Below are positions 1 through 6,240 of a DNA stretch of 12,308 bases, in pieces. The stretch lies in contig CACXCL010000066.1 in assembly GCA_902766115.1 (NCBI GenBank), forward strand, positions 1 through 12,308, given 5' to 3'. The notes below the pieces were generated by a model. It saw nothing but the letters and a program-made list of their open reading frames with translations, was not told where the DNA came from and did no database searches. Position 1 is the first letter of the stretch. Each line of letters opens with the position of its first letter. A program made the position numbers and the translations under genes. This DNA is from an uncultured Ruminococcus sp. GTDB taxonomy: Bacteria; Bacillota; Clostridia; Oscillospirales; CAG-272.

Positions 1-11
1 AAACCTCCTTT
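1..11 (-). promoter_or_regulatory. Ribosome binding site of a gene off the left edge
   Basis: Read on the minus strand, the first bases of the window give AAAGGAGG followed by TTT at the edge. This is a near-perfect Shine-Dalgarno sequence. It implies a minus-strand gene whose start codon lies a few bases beyond position 1. A short frame opening at an ATG at 27-29 also runs off the edge, but it has no good ribosome binding site, so I do not call it as the start. Confidence 0.6.
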
Positions 12-73
12 TGATGCGGGAACGTTCATGCTGAGCTTGGCAGAGGACCGCTCCTTTTTCGCAGATACGCCTT

Positions 74-102
74 ATTCTATCACAAATGAAAATGTTTTGC
101 AA
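74..102 (-). promoter_or_regulatory. SigA-type promoter for the gene off the left edge
   Basis: On the minus strand there is a -35 box TTGCAA (97-102), a spacer of exactly 17 bases, and a -10 box TAGAAT (74-79). Transcription would start near position 67 and run left, giving a leader of roughly 67 bases before the ribosome binding site at 1-11. T-tracts on the plus strand at 106-142 lie directly upstream of the -35 box and could act as an UP-like element. I see no riboswitch fold in the leader. Confidence 0.75.
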
Positions 103-105
103 GAC

Positions 106-142
106 TTTTTTTATTTTTTTGCGGCTTTTTTGTTGTTTTTTT
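106..142. repeat. Roughly phased T/A-tracts upstream of a promoter
   Basis: Four runs of T on the plus strand lie at 106-112, 114-120, 126-131 and 136-142. Their centres are about 8, 11 and 11 bases apart, so they are roughly in step with the DNA helix. They sit just upstream of the -35 box of the minus-strand promoter at 74-102. Phased A-tracts are known to bend DNA and to bind the RNA polymerase alpha C-terminal domain; that role here is inference. Confidence 0.45.
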
Positions 143-184
143 GGCGTCATGCCCGCCGGAACCTTTTCCGACGCAGCTGAGTGC

Positions 185-216
185 AAAAAAAGAGGAGGGC
201 GACGCTCGCCCTCCTC
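185..216 (-). terminator. Strong intrinsic terminator after the 288-aa membrane protein gene
   Basis: There is a perfect 11-bp GC-rich stem (192-202 pairing with 206-216) with a 3-base loop CGC. Read on the minus strand it is followed directly by a run of seven T (185-191). It lies 19 bases past the stop codon of the minus-strand gene ending at 236 and separates that gene from the promoter at 74-102. Confidence 0.9.
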
Positions 217-235
217 CTGCGGAGATGATCTTCGA

Positions 236-1102
236 TTACGGGATGGAAACGTAAACGCTTGTTCCGAACGTCTCTCCCTCGGTATTTTCGTCAATGGCCA
301 TAATCGGGTACACGGTGACCCGAAGAGCAAAGTTGTCGTCAAGCGGTTCAACTCTGACCTTCGAGATCCTCATCCCTCTGTATTGATCCCCGAGGCCGTC
401 GGACAGATATTTGTCAAGCAGACCGGACAAATCATCCTGATCGAGTCCGTCAAGACGGGATCTGTCAAATCCGTCCAGCATATCGCGGTTACTGCAGCTT
501 GCGTTAAAGACCTGACCGCTGCGGAGGACCATGGCGACAAAATTTGTTCCCTCGATTTCGCCGTCCGGACCGAGTCTCTCTCCGAGAGTGACGGTATACC
601 ATTCTCCGTCGTCCCTCACGGAAATCAGATCGAGCTCGCCTGTCTCACTGCCGAACGCTTCGGAAGCTGTTGTGCGGGCGATCCCGACGGCCTCGTCCCC
701 GGTGATATCTCCGTCTCCCAGTACCGAATCGTCAAGCGTCGACACGTCGGCGCCGAAACCCAGAAGCATCCCGTCCTCATTCAAGGTGAATTTGCCGCCG
801 TCCCCGTCGGAGTACACGTCGGAAATAAATCCGGGACCCCTGTTTTGCGACTCGACGTAAGAGAGGCGGATCGTCTCACCCATAAAGGTCAGATCCCTCT
901 CCCGCTCGGCGTCCGCTCTTTGGAACGGCTCGACGGAAACGTTGTTTTCGACGTTTTCAATGATCTCGAATGAACCGGACCTTTCACCTGTTTTCACGGG
1001 TCGTTGATCCTTTGTATTTTCTCTTACTGCAATCACGGTGGCGGTCAGTGCGACAGCCGCCACAACAAAGACGGCAACTATCACGATAATTCTTTTTCTC
1101 AT
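236..1102 (-). CDS. Membrane-anchored extracytoplasmic protein, function unknown
   Basis: I do not recognise this 288-aa protein as a named family. Residues 4-26 form a single hydrophobic N-terminal segment after a basic MRKR start, so it is probably an anchored protein with its bulk outside the membrane. The mature part is strongly acidic. Residues about 133-200 (GDITGDEAVGIA, then a WYTVTL strand and a GQVFNAS strand) have the helix-plus-strands look of PepSY-like domains, which is a weak inference. The start at 1102 is preferred over the in-frame ATG at 1189 because AAGGAGG lies at 1113-1119, ten bases upstream, and the membrane segment follows directly; the longer start would put a charged stretch of 29 residues in front. 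It is the second gene after the PPC/caspase-fold gene, 83 bases downstream of it, and ends at the terminator at 185-216. Its base composition matches the GC-rich background, unlike its upstream neighbour. Confidence 0.75.
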   Translation of the reverse strand: MRKRIIVIVAVFVVAAVALTATVIAVRENTKDQRPVKTGERSGSFEIIENVENNVSVEPFQRADAERERDLTFMGETIRLSYVESQNRGPGFISDVYSDGDGGKFTLNEDGMLLGFGADVSTLDDSVLGDGDITGDEAVGIARTTASEAFGSETGELDLISVRDDGEWYTVTLGERLGPDGEIEGTNFVAMVLRSGQVFNASCSNRDMLDGFDRSRLDGLDQDDLSGLLDKYLSDGLGDQYRGMRISKVRVEPLDDNFALRVTVYPIMAIDENTEGETFGTSVYVSIP

Positions 1103-1127
1103 AATAGGTTTTCCTCCTTTTTCCCTA

Positions 1128-1151
1128 TGAGATCGCTTTTGAGATCGCTTT
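1128..1151. repeat. Perfect 12-bp tandem duplication
   Basis: The 12-mer TGAGATCGCTTT occurs twice in tandem at 1128-1139 and 1140-1151, with no mismatch. It lies in the untranslated gap between the two minus-strand genes, just upstream of the ribosome binding site of the second. It may be a slippage duplication or a two-site binding element; nothing in the sequence decides. Confidence 0.8.
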
Positions 1152-1185
1152 GGCTGATATTCGAAAGACGTGTTTTTGAAACCAT

Positions 1186-2271
1186 TCAATTATACCCGAT
1201 ATTAAGTGCATAAAGACTCTTGGATCCGGTATAAAGAGAAGTGATTGAATCGGGATCTTCGAACAATGAATAATTGTCATATACCCATCCGTGTGTCAAT
1301 GCTCTTGCCTGTCCAACACTATAACCTGACTCACAATAATAGAAAAGCTTTTCCGTCCATAGTTCGGCATCATCTAAAGAGATACTATTATTGAAACCTA
1401 TTGCCGTAAAGGCGCCTTTGGATAAAGTTTTATCAACTAAATTGCCGTAACTGTCACTTGTGCCACCTGTCAAACACCCAATTAGTAATGCGCATTTAAC
1501 ATCAGATAAGGCACTCGACGAATAGGAATCTATCTCCTTTTCCGTGGCAGGAATTAAAGCGGTGTTTTTCGCATACAGGTGAGTTAGAGAAGTTGGTGCA
1601 TTAAATTGCAAAACGCCTTTATTGGCATGATATGCAAATAGAAATATGTCGGACGAGGGGAACTTGTCATAGGCAAAAAACACATCCTTGTTTTGCCAAT
1701 TACTTGAGGAGATTCCCATATTGTTTAGATAAGGGGTAATCAATTGAGCAATGGGATGAGTATTAATAAATGCGTAATCAAATGTAAACAAGTTTGCTGA
1801 TCCAAGATCATAGTTTTTAATCCTCATTTTATAAGTGTCCGAAGAATCATAAGTGCTACCGCTGTGAACATATACCTTTGCATAGTAAACATATCCCGTT
1901 CTCACGTGAACCTTTGCATATTCACTTGAGTTCGAAGATTTGCTCGAAGAAGCAATGAGCGTGCCTGCGCTATTGTACACTGAGAGATCATAATTACATC
2001 CTGACGGAATACTCCCGAGCCAAAAATTGGCGATTCCTTCCGAAGAAAAAGTGATTTTCCACCAATCAACATCTGACGCAGAACTCATAGTGCCGAAGTT
2101 ATCAAAATCATTGAAAGTCGTATCAGCTGTTTGATAAGTGTCATTTGGCTCGGATTCATTAATCGTATGGAATGTTGCGTCAACCCGAGAAAAAAAACCT
2201 ATAATTGATGGGGCCATGCATAACATAGTTACGTAACAGAGCAGTTTAATCAATCTTCTTTTTTTATTCAT
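1186..2271 (-). CDS. Secreted PPC-domain protein with caspase-fold (CHAT/gingipain-like) domain
   Basis: This 361-aa protein begins with a basic, hydrophobic signal peptide (residues 1-32, possible cleavage after VDA). Residues about 37-153 match the bacterial pre-peptidase C-terminal (PPC) domain: ESEPNDTYQTAD start, SDVDWWKITF core and a YDLSVYNSAGTLIASS strand pair. Residues about 160-361 resemble the catalytic half of caspase-fold proteases. SDIFLFAYHANKG holds a candidate catalytic His215, LLIGCLTGG holds a candidate catalytic Cys266, followed by SKGAFTAIGF and an ELWTEKLFYYCESGYSVGQAR helix, as in CHAT, C25 and C14 families. The usual His-Gly pair is altered (HANKG). PPC usually lies C-terminal to a protease, so the order is unusual. 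It probably acts outside the cell as a peptidase or a degenerate relative; activity is unproven. AAGGAG at 2277-2282, five bases from the ATG, supports the start. Base composition is much more AT-rich than the neighbours, which suggests transfer. Confidence 0.8.
   Translation of the reverse strand: MNKKRRLIKLLCYVTMLCMAPSIIGFFSRVDATFHTINESEPNDTYQTADTTFNDFDNFGTMSSASDVDWWKITFSSEGIANFWLGSIPSGCNYDLSVYNSAGTLIASSSKSSNSSEYAKVHVRTGYVYYAKVYVHSGSTYDSSDTYKMRIKNYDLGSANLFTFDYAFINTHPIAQLITPYLNNMGISSSNWQNKDVFFAYDKFPSSDIFLFAYHANKGVLQFNAPTSLTHLYAKNTALIPATEKEIDSYSSSALSDVKCALLIGCLTGGTSDSYGNLVDKTLSKGAFTAIGFNNSISLDDAELWTEKLFYYCESGYSVGQARALTHGWVYDNYSLFEDPDSITSLYTGSKSLYALNIGYN
1189..1194 (-). promoter_or_regulatory. 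Possible internal -10 box before the 288-aa membrane protein gene
   Basis: A perfect TATAAT is read on the minus strand at 1189-1194, inside the last codons of the upstream gene and about 87 bases before the next start codon. No convincing -35 box lies 16-18 bases further upstream (the best hexamer is GTCTTT) and there is no extended -10 TGN. It may give the second gene some transcription of its own, or may be chance from the Tyr-Asn codons. Confidence 0.25.
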
Positions 2272-2518
2272 AGCGTCTCCTTCCTTTCTATGACTCTACA
2301 TACTTTACCGAAAAAAAGATACTATTTATTCCTCCCTTCAAGATAATTTGAGGAAAAATCAGCATATTGCACTTTACACCTGTTGTGATTGTAGCATATT
2401 TGTATAGATTTGTCAATTGTTTTTTAAAAAATTGTTAAATTTAAATAATAGAGATAATAGAATGAATTATTTCTTAAGTCCTTATCTTCAATGGTGTTTT
2501 TTCCGTCTTTTTTCTGAA
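2272..2518. other. AT-rich intergenic region between divergent units
   Basis: This is the larger part of the roughly 350-bp gap between the divergent PPC/caspase-fold gene and spoIIIAA. It holds the leader, ribosome binding site and promoter of the minus-strand gene, then an A/T-rich stretch (2417-2515) in which I see no gene, terminator or repeat. The composition changes sharply to GC-rich near 2520. Confidence 0.6.
2388..2416 (-). promoter_or_regulatory. SigA-type promoter for the PPC/caspase-fold gene pair
   Basis: On the minus strand there is a consensus -35 TTGACA (2411-2416), a 17-base spacer and a -10 TACAAT (2388-2393). Transcription would start near 2381, leaving a leader of about 110 bases before the ATG at 2271. 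The stretch behind the -35 box is almost pure A/T, with a run of T meeting a run of A (2420-2431), as in UP elements. This is a vegetative-type promoter, so expression need not be tied to sporulation. Confidence 0.85.
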
Positions 2519-2549
2519 GTCATACCTTCCGACCCCGACGAGTATAATT
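2519..2549 (+). promoter_or_regulatory. Possible SigE promoter of the spoIIIA operon
   Basis: GTCATACC at 2519-2526 and AGTATAAT at 2541-2548 are 14 bases apart. This fits the SigE pattern (a -35 like KCATATT, a -10 like CATACAAT, spacer near 13-15); the -10 matches 5 of 8 bases. In Bacillus subtilis spoIIIA is transcribed by mother-cell SigE, so the placement makes sense. A plain SigA reading is weaker because no good -35 lies 17 bases before TATAAT. Transcription would begin near 2555. Confidence 0.45.
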
Positions 2550-2620
2550 GAGCAGAACGCAAAAGAGGGGAGGCGGACGAAACGGAAGAGAGAACGCTGA
2601 GGGAGAGGGAAGCGCTGTTC

Positions 2621-3481
2621 ATGCTCCCGGTGCGGCTGGCGAAGGCGGCGGTGAAGACCGTGGCGCTGAGGACCGGCAGGATCAACGAGATACGGATCAG
2701 GACCGGCAGGCCCCTGTTCGTGACCATGGGGAACGAGTCCGTGTCCTGCGGCGTGATCTGCCGTCCGGACGAGACCGCCTATGTGCTCGACAAGCTCTGC
2801 GGAGGATCGATGTACACCCACGGAGATACCTTGAGAGAGGGATTTGTCTCCGCGGCGGGCGGTATCCGCGCGGGGGTATGCGGACGCGCCGTGACCCGGG
2901 ACGGGAAGATCGACGCGGTAACGGACGTGACCTCGATCATGATCCGCATTCCTCAGAGGGCGTCAGGCGCCGCGGACGGATTGTTTGAGCTTATGTCATC
3001 GAGAGGTTTCCGCGACAACGCTCTCGTCTACTCGCTTCCCGGGACGGGTAAAACAACGCTGCTCAGAGAGCTGATCTTGTGCCTCGCATCCGGTGATGCG
3101 GCGCGGCGCGTGGCTGTGGTGGATACCAGGTTCGAGCTTGGAGCCGGTCTCGAGGACGAGCCGCTGAACGCAGATTTCCTTCTCGGATATCCCCGTGGGA
3201 AGGGGATCGAGATAGCGACGCGGACCATGTCGCCCCAGTTCATCATTTGTGATGAGATCGCCTCTGCCGAGGACGCCAGGGCGGTCGAGGAGGCGACGTC
3301 CTCGGGTATACGAATCGTCGCCTCGTTCCACGGAGACACGGTCGCATCGGTGAGATCTTCTCCGTTCGCGGAAAGACTCATCGACAAAAACGTATTCGGT
3401 ATTTTCGCGGGTATTTCCCGGGATGGGGACGGCAGGTACTCCGTTGAACTTACGGCGCGGGACGGCTCCGCAGCGCCGTGA
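2621..3481 (+). CDS. spoIIIAA: Stage III sporulation protein AA, secretion-type ATPase
   Basis: This 286-aa protein is the cytoplasmic, mother-cell ATPase thought to power the SpoIIIA-SpoIIQ channel; it is related to type II/IV secretion ATPases. Visible signs are the N-terminal INEIRIRTGRPL signature (21-32), a Walker A loop LPGTGKTT (139-146), a Walker B-like QFIICDEI (206-213) and ASFHGDT (235-241). Where the family typically has a DERSEI motif after the second strand, this protein has DTRFEL (168-173), a mild oddity. The ATG at 2621 is the first usual start codon after an in-frame TGA at 2549. It has only a fair ribosome binding site (GAGGGA at 2605-2610, ten bases away), and the protein starts a few residues shorter than typical members. 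It is the first gene of an eight-gene operon; its TGA overlaps the GTG of spoIIIAB. Confidence 0.95.
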   Translation: MLPVRLAKAAVKTVALRTGRINEIRIRTGRPLFVTMGNESVSCGVICRPDETAYVLDKLCGGSMYTHGDTLREGFVSAAGGIRAGVCGRAVTRDGKIDAVTDVTSIMIRIPQRASGAADGLFELMSSRGFRDNALVYSLPGTGKTTLLRELILCLASGDAARRVAVVDTRFELGAGLEDEPLNADFLLGYPRGKGIEIATRTMSPQFIICDEIASAEDARAVEEATSSGIRIVASFHGDTVASVRSSPFAERLIDKNVFGIFAGISRDGDGRYSVELTARDGSAAP

Positions 3482-3960
3482 CGGCTGCCGCTGTTGCGGG
3501 CTCCGCCGTTCTTGTCATGACGTCCCTTGCCGTCGGTCACACGGCAGTCGCGTCAAGAAACGCGAGGATAAGGCAGACGCATTCGCTCGCGGAGCTCGTT
3601 CGTTTCATCAGATCGAATATTTCATTCTTTCTCACCCCGCTCGACGGGCTTTTCGCGGCTTTTGACGACGAGTATCTCGGGAAAACGGGATTTTGCGAAA
3701 TTCTCCGCCGCGACGGACTCGACGCGGCTCTGAAAAGCGGCTCCCTCGATTTGTCACCCGAGACGGAAAAGATCATGGATCGGTTTGTGTCAAAACTCGG
3801 GAAAGGGCTCAGAGACGAGGAGATAAGTCTCTGCGATTACACAGCCGAAAGGCTGTCGGAGGAGGAGCGCCGCCTGTGCGACGAACTGGAGAGATGCCGC
3901 GACATGTACCGCTTCGTCCCGCCTCTCGGAGCGCTTTTCGTGATAGTCTGTCTTCTGTGA
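3478..3960 (+). CDS. spoIIIAB: Stage III sporulation protein AB
   Basis: This 160-aa protein is a membrane component of the mother-cell SpoIIIA complex, related to GspF-type secretion proteins. There is a hydrophobic segment at residues 4-24, a charged helical middle (about 25-140) and a second hydrophobic segment at the C terminus (PPLGALFVIVCLL). Length and layout agree with the family (about 170 aa). The start is GTG at 3478, which overlaps the stop of spoIIIAA by four bases and so suggests translational coupling. The identity rests on the layout and the place between spoIIIAA and spoIIIAC rather than on a single sharp motif. Confidence 0.92.
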   Translation: MTAAAVAGSAVLVMTSLAVGHTAVASRNARIRQTHSLAELVRFIRSNISFFLTPLDGLFAAFDDEYLGKTGFCEILRRDGLDAALKSGSLDLSPETEKIMDRFVSKLGKGLRDEEISLCDYTAERLSEEERRLCDELERCRDMYRFVPPLGALFVIVCLL

Positions 3961-3996
3961 CGGCTGTATTCTGGAAATGAAAGGACATGACGGTGG

Positions 3997-4194
3997 ATGC
4001 TGGAGGTTTCGCTGATAATCAAGGTGGCGGGGATCGGACTGCTGGTCGCGGTGTCCCATCAGATACTGACCCGCGCAGGTCGCGAGGAGCAGGCGACGCT
4101 CGTTTCCGTCGCCGGGGTGGTCATCGTCCTTCTGCTCCTCGTCGGGAGGATCGGCGAGCTTTTCGGACACATAAAAGAGATATTCGACTTATGA
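3997..4194 (+). CDS. spoIIIAC: Stage III sporulation protein AC
   Basis: This is a very small membrane protein of 65 aa, close to the usual 67-68. Two hydrophobic helices (about 5-22 and 34-50) flank a short polar turn with the family-like QILTRAGREEQATLVS stretch, and a charged tail ends in HIKEIFDL. It is a membrane part of the SpoIIIA channel complex in the outer forespore membrane. AAAGGA at 3980-3985 lies upstream of the ATG. It overlaps spoIIIAD by four bases (ATGA at 4191-4194). Confidence 0.93.
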   Translation: MLEVSLIIKVAGIGLLVAVSHQILTRAGREEQATLVSVAGVVIVLLLLVGRIGELFGHIKEIFDL

Positions 4195-4580
4195 CGGGGA
4201 TCATGAAGCTCTGCGGGGCGGCGATACTCGCCGCCGCGGCGCTCGCCGTCCTGCGCGGGGTGAGAAAGGATATTTCGCTATTCATAGTCCCGGCGGCGGG
4301 GGCGGTCGTCCTGGCGGGCGTGCTTCCGGGCGTCGACAAGATCGTATCGTTCGTCAGGGACGCATCGGAGAGGGTCGGGATCACGGATTACGCGTCAGTT
4401 CTGCTCAGGGCGGCGGGTCTCGCCGCCCTGACGGATATAACGGCGCGGATCTGCCGCTCCTCCGGGGAGGAGAGCGCCGCCTCGTTTGTGGAATTAGCGG
4501 GAAAGATCGAGATCCTGGTGCTGTCTCTTCCGTTTATTTCGGAGATCCTCGACCTCTCCCTCGGGTTGCTCGGAGGATGA
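4191..4580 (+). CDS. spoIIIAD: Stage III sporulation protein AD
   Basis: This 129-aa integral membrane protein is part of the SpoIIIA complex. It has hydrophobic helices at about residues 5-22, 29-46, 67-88 and 107-125, with the family-like ITDYASVLLRAAGLAALTDI stretch (64-83) and a conserved-looking GEESAASFVELAGKIEIL region. The open frame reaches back to 3987, but the ATG at 4191 is chosen because it overlaps the spoIIIAC stop (ATGA), gives the usual family length and starts at the first membrane helix; the extra N-terminal codons are an out-of-frame shadow of spoIIIAC. A second in-frame ATG at 4203 is possible. It overlaps spoIIIAE by four bases. Confidence 0.93.
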   Translation: MTGIMKLCGAAILAAAALAVLRGVRKDISLFIVPAAGAVVLAGVLPGVDKIVSFVRDASERVGITDYASVLLRAAGLAALTDITARICRSSGEESAASFVELAGKIEILVLSLPFISEILDLSLGLLGG

Positions 4581-5734
4581 GGCGCGTCTGCTGCGCCGCG
4601 GCGGCGCTGTTTTTCATTATCTTGTCCTGCGCCTGTCCGCTTTCTGCTGTCGAATACGATTTCTACGGCGGTCAGCAGACGGAGGAGGCGGGGGTTTACG
4701 ACCTCGGCGATGTGATAAACGAGCTGCCGGACGATCTGAAAAAGGAAGCGGAAGAGATCGGCACGGCGAAGAATGAAGCAGAGATGGCGGAAGTCCTCCG
4801 GGACAAGCTGTCTCCGGCTTTTTGGGGAAAAGCGCTGGCGGGCTGGCTGAAGGACGGACTTTTCGGGTCCGTGAAGTCGCTCGCGGTGATAACAGGGATC
4901 CTTGTTTTGTCGTCTCTTGTCTGCGGTCTCGCGGGAGAAGGAAAATCTGCAGCCGTCAGCATGTTTTCCGTGTTGTCGTCCGCCGCGGTGGCGCTTGAAG
5001 TGACGAGAGCGGCGGCATCGACCGTGGAGGCGGTCACCTCGTATATGACGCGCCTTTGCGCCATGATGAACGCCATGCTCCCCGTGATGAACGCGATCTA
5101 TATTTCCTCGGGCAGGGTGACTCAGATGGCGGTGAACTCCTCAGCCCTCATGACGTACATAACGGTGACCGAAAACGTTTCCGCAAACTTTCTCGCTCCC
5201 GCCGCGGGAGCAGTCCTGGCGCTTGTCTGCGCGTCGGCGATCGCCGGGCGGGTGAACATATCTCCCGTTATCGAAACTCTCAAAAAGGGTCTTTTGATCG
5301 TGATCACGTTTCTGACGGCGGTCTTTTCCTTCGTCATGGGGATCCAGTCGTCTCTGGCGGCAGGCGCGGACACTCTGGCGGCGCGCGCCGTGAAATTCGC
5401 CGTGGAGGGGACTGTCCCGATCGTCGGCGGGGCGGTTTCCGAAGCCGTGACCACGGTCGGCGCAAGTCTTTCCCTGATCCGCAAGGGATGCGGCGCCGCC
5501 GGGATCGTGCTGATACTGCTGATCTTACTGCCAACGCTTGTCCGGCTGTGCGCCGTGAAGCTTTCGCTTTTTGTTTGCAGGATCGCGTCCGATCTGCTCG
5601 GATGCGAGGGGCCGTCTGCTGTCATGGCGGAGGCGTCCTCGGCCCTTTCCGTATTCGCCGCGCTCGCCGCCGTATCCGGGGTGATGTTCATCTTTGCCGT
5701 GACGCTTTTCATGAATTCGGGGACGGTGGCGTAA
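4577..5734 (+). CDS. spoIIIAE: Stage III sporulation protein AE, polytopic membrane protein
   Basis: This 385-aa protein is the largest membrane component of the SpoIIIA channel. It begins with a signal-peptide-like segment (residues 1-24), followed by an acidic stretch with YDLGDVINELPDDLKKEA (41-58). Hydrophobic helices then lie at about 100-120, 124-145, 205-225, 238-257, 308-327 and 355-378. SSLAAGADTLAARAVKFAVEG (259-279) with PIVGGAVSEA (281-290) is the most family-like part. Length agrees with the usual about 400 aa. ATGA overlaps the stop of spoIIIAD, and the stop codon abuts the ATG of spoIIIAF with no gap. Confidence 0.95.
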   Translation: MRRVCCAAAALFFIILSCACPLSAVEYDFYGGQQTEEAGVYDLGDVINELPDDLKKEAEEIGTAKNEAEMAEVLRDKLSPAFWGKALAGWLKDGLFGSVKSLAVITGILVLSSLVCGLAGEGKSAAVSMFSVLSSAAVALEVTRAAASTVEAVTSYMTRLCAMMNAMLPVMNAIYISSGRVTQMAVNSSALMTYITVTENVSANFLAPAAGAVLALVCASAIAGRVNISPVIETLKKGLLIVITFLTAVFSFVMGIQSSLAAGADTLAARAVKFAVEGTVPIVGGAVSEAVTTVGASLSLIRKGCGAAGIVLILLILLPTLVRLCAVKLSLFVCRIASDLLGCEGPSAVMAEASSALSVFAALAAVSGVMFIFAVTLFMNSGTVA

Positions 5735-6220
5735 ATGGGAAGATACGTTGCGGAAATAATATGCGCCGCGGCGGCGGCGGGCGTGGTGGGACTGCTGGTC
5801 CCGGACGATGAAAACGGTGTCGGCAGGTACGTGAGGTATCTCTCCTATCTTCTGATCGTTATTGTGGTGACGTCGCCGTTCGGGAAGATCCGTGAGATCG
5901 TCTCGTCCGTCCGGTCCGACCCGGCGGAGCCGGGCGCGGTCACGGTGTCGGGCGGCACGGACGAGTACGGGGAGCTGATAATGAAAAGAGCGGCGGAAAA
6001 CATCGCGGACAGAGTGATCTCCGTTTGCCGCGACCGCTTCGGCGTTGACGAAGACGCGATCCGGGTCCACGTGATCCTCGACGACGGAGACAGGCGTAAT
6101 ATCGTGATCGACGAGATACAGATATTCCTCGGAGTGCGCGTCGATTCATACAAGGACGGACGCATCGAGCGTTACTTCCGGGACGAGCTGGGCTGTCCGG
6201 TCCACGTATTTGCCGAATGA
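5735..6220 (+). CDS. spoIIIAF: Stage III sporulation protein AF
   Basis: This 161-aa protein has two N-terminal hydrophobic segments (about 4-22 and 31-48, the second ending TSPFGKIREIV). A soluble alpha/beta domain follows (about 80-161) with repeated beta-strand stretches such as AIRVHVILDD and NIVIDEIQIFLGV. In the Bacillus subtilis complex the matching domain belongs to the ring-building family found in several SpoIIIA proteins. The ATG at 5735 directly follows the spoIIIAE stop, so coupling is likely. The stop overlaps an ATG at 6217, but spoIIIAG probably starts at 6241. Confidence 0.92.
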   Translation: MGRYVAEIICAAAAAGVVGLLVPDDENGVGRYVRYLSYLLIVIVVTSPFGKIREIVSSVRSDPAEPGAVTVSGGTDEYGELIMKRAAENIADRVISVCRDRFGVDEDAIRVHVILDDGDRRNIVIDEIQIFLGVRVDSYKDGRIERYFRDELGCPVHVFAE

Positions 6221-6240
6221 TCTTGAAGCGGGAGGAAAAG

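Noticed and set aside
1..73. Riboswitch in the leader of the off-edge gene
   Set aside because: The leader of about 67 bases shows no motif or fold that I can match to a known riboswitch class.
86..973. Long plus-strand frame opposite the 288-aa membrane protein gene
   Set aside because: It is the shadow of the minus-strand gene: no ribosome binding site, a low-complexity Phe-rich start made from T-tracts, and it spans the terminator hairpin.
1103..1189. Longer start (ATG 1189) for the 288-aa membrane protein
   Set aside because: It would add 29 charged residues before a clear membrane segment, encode the tandem repeat, and ignore the AAGGAGG placed before the ATG at 1100-1102.
3987..4190. 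N-terminal extension of spoIIIAD
   Set aside because: This stretch is the spoIIIAC gene read in another frame; the ATGA overlap at 4191-4194 and the family length fix the start.
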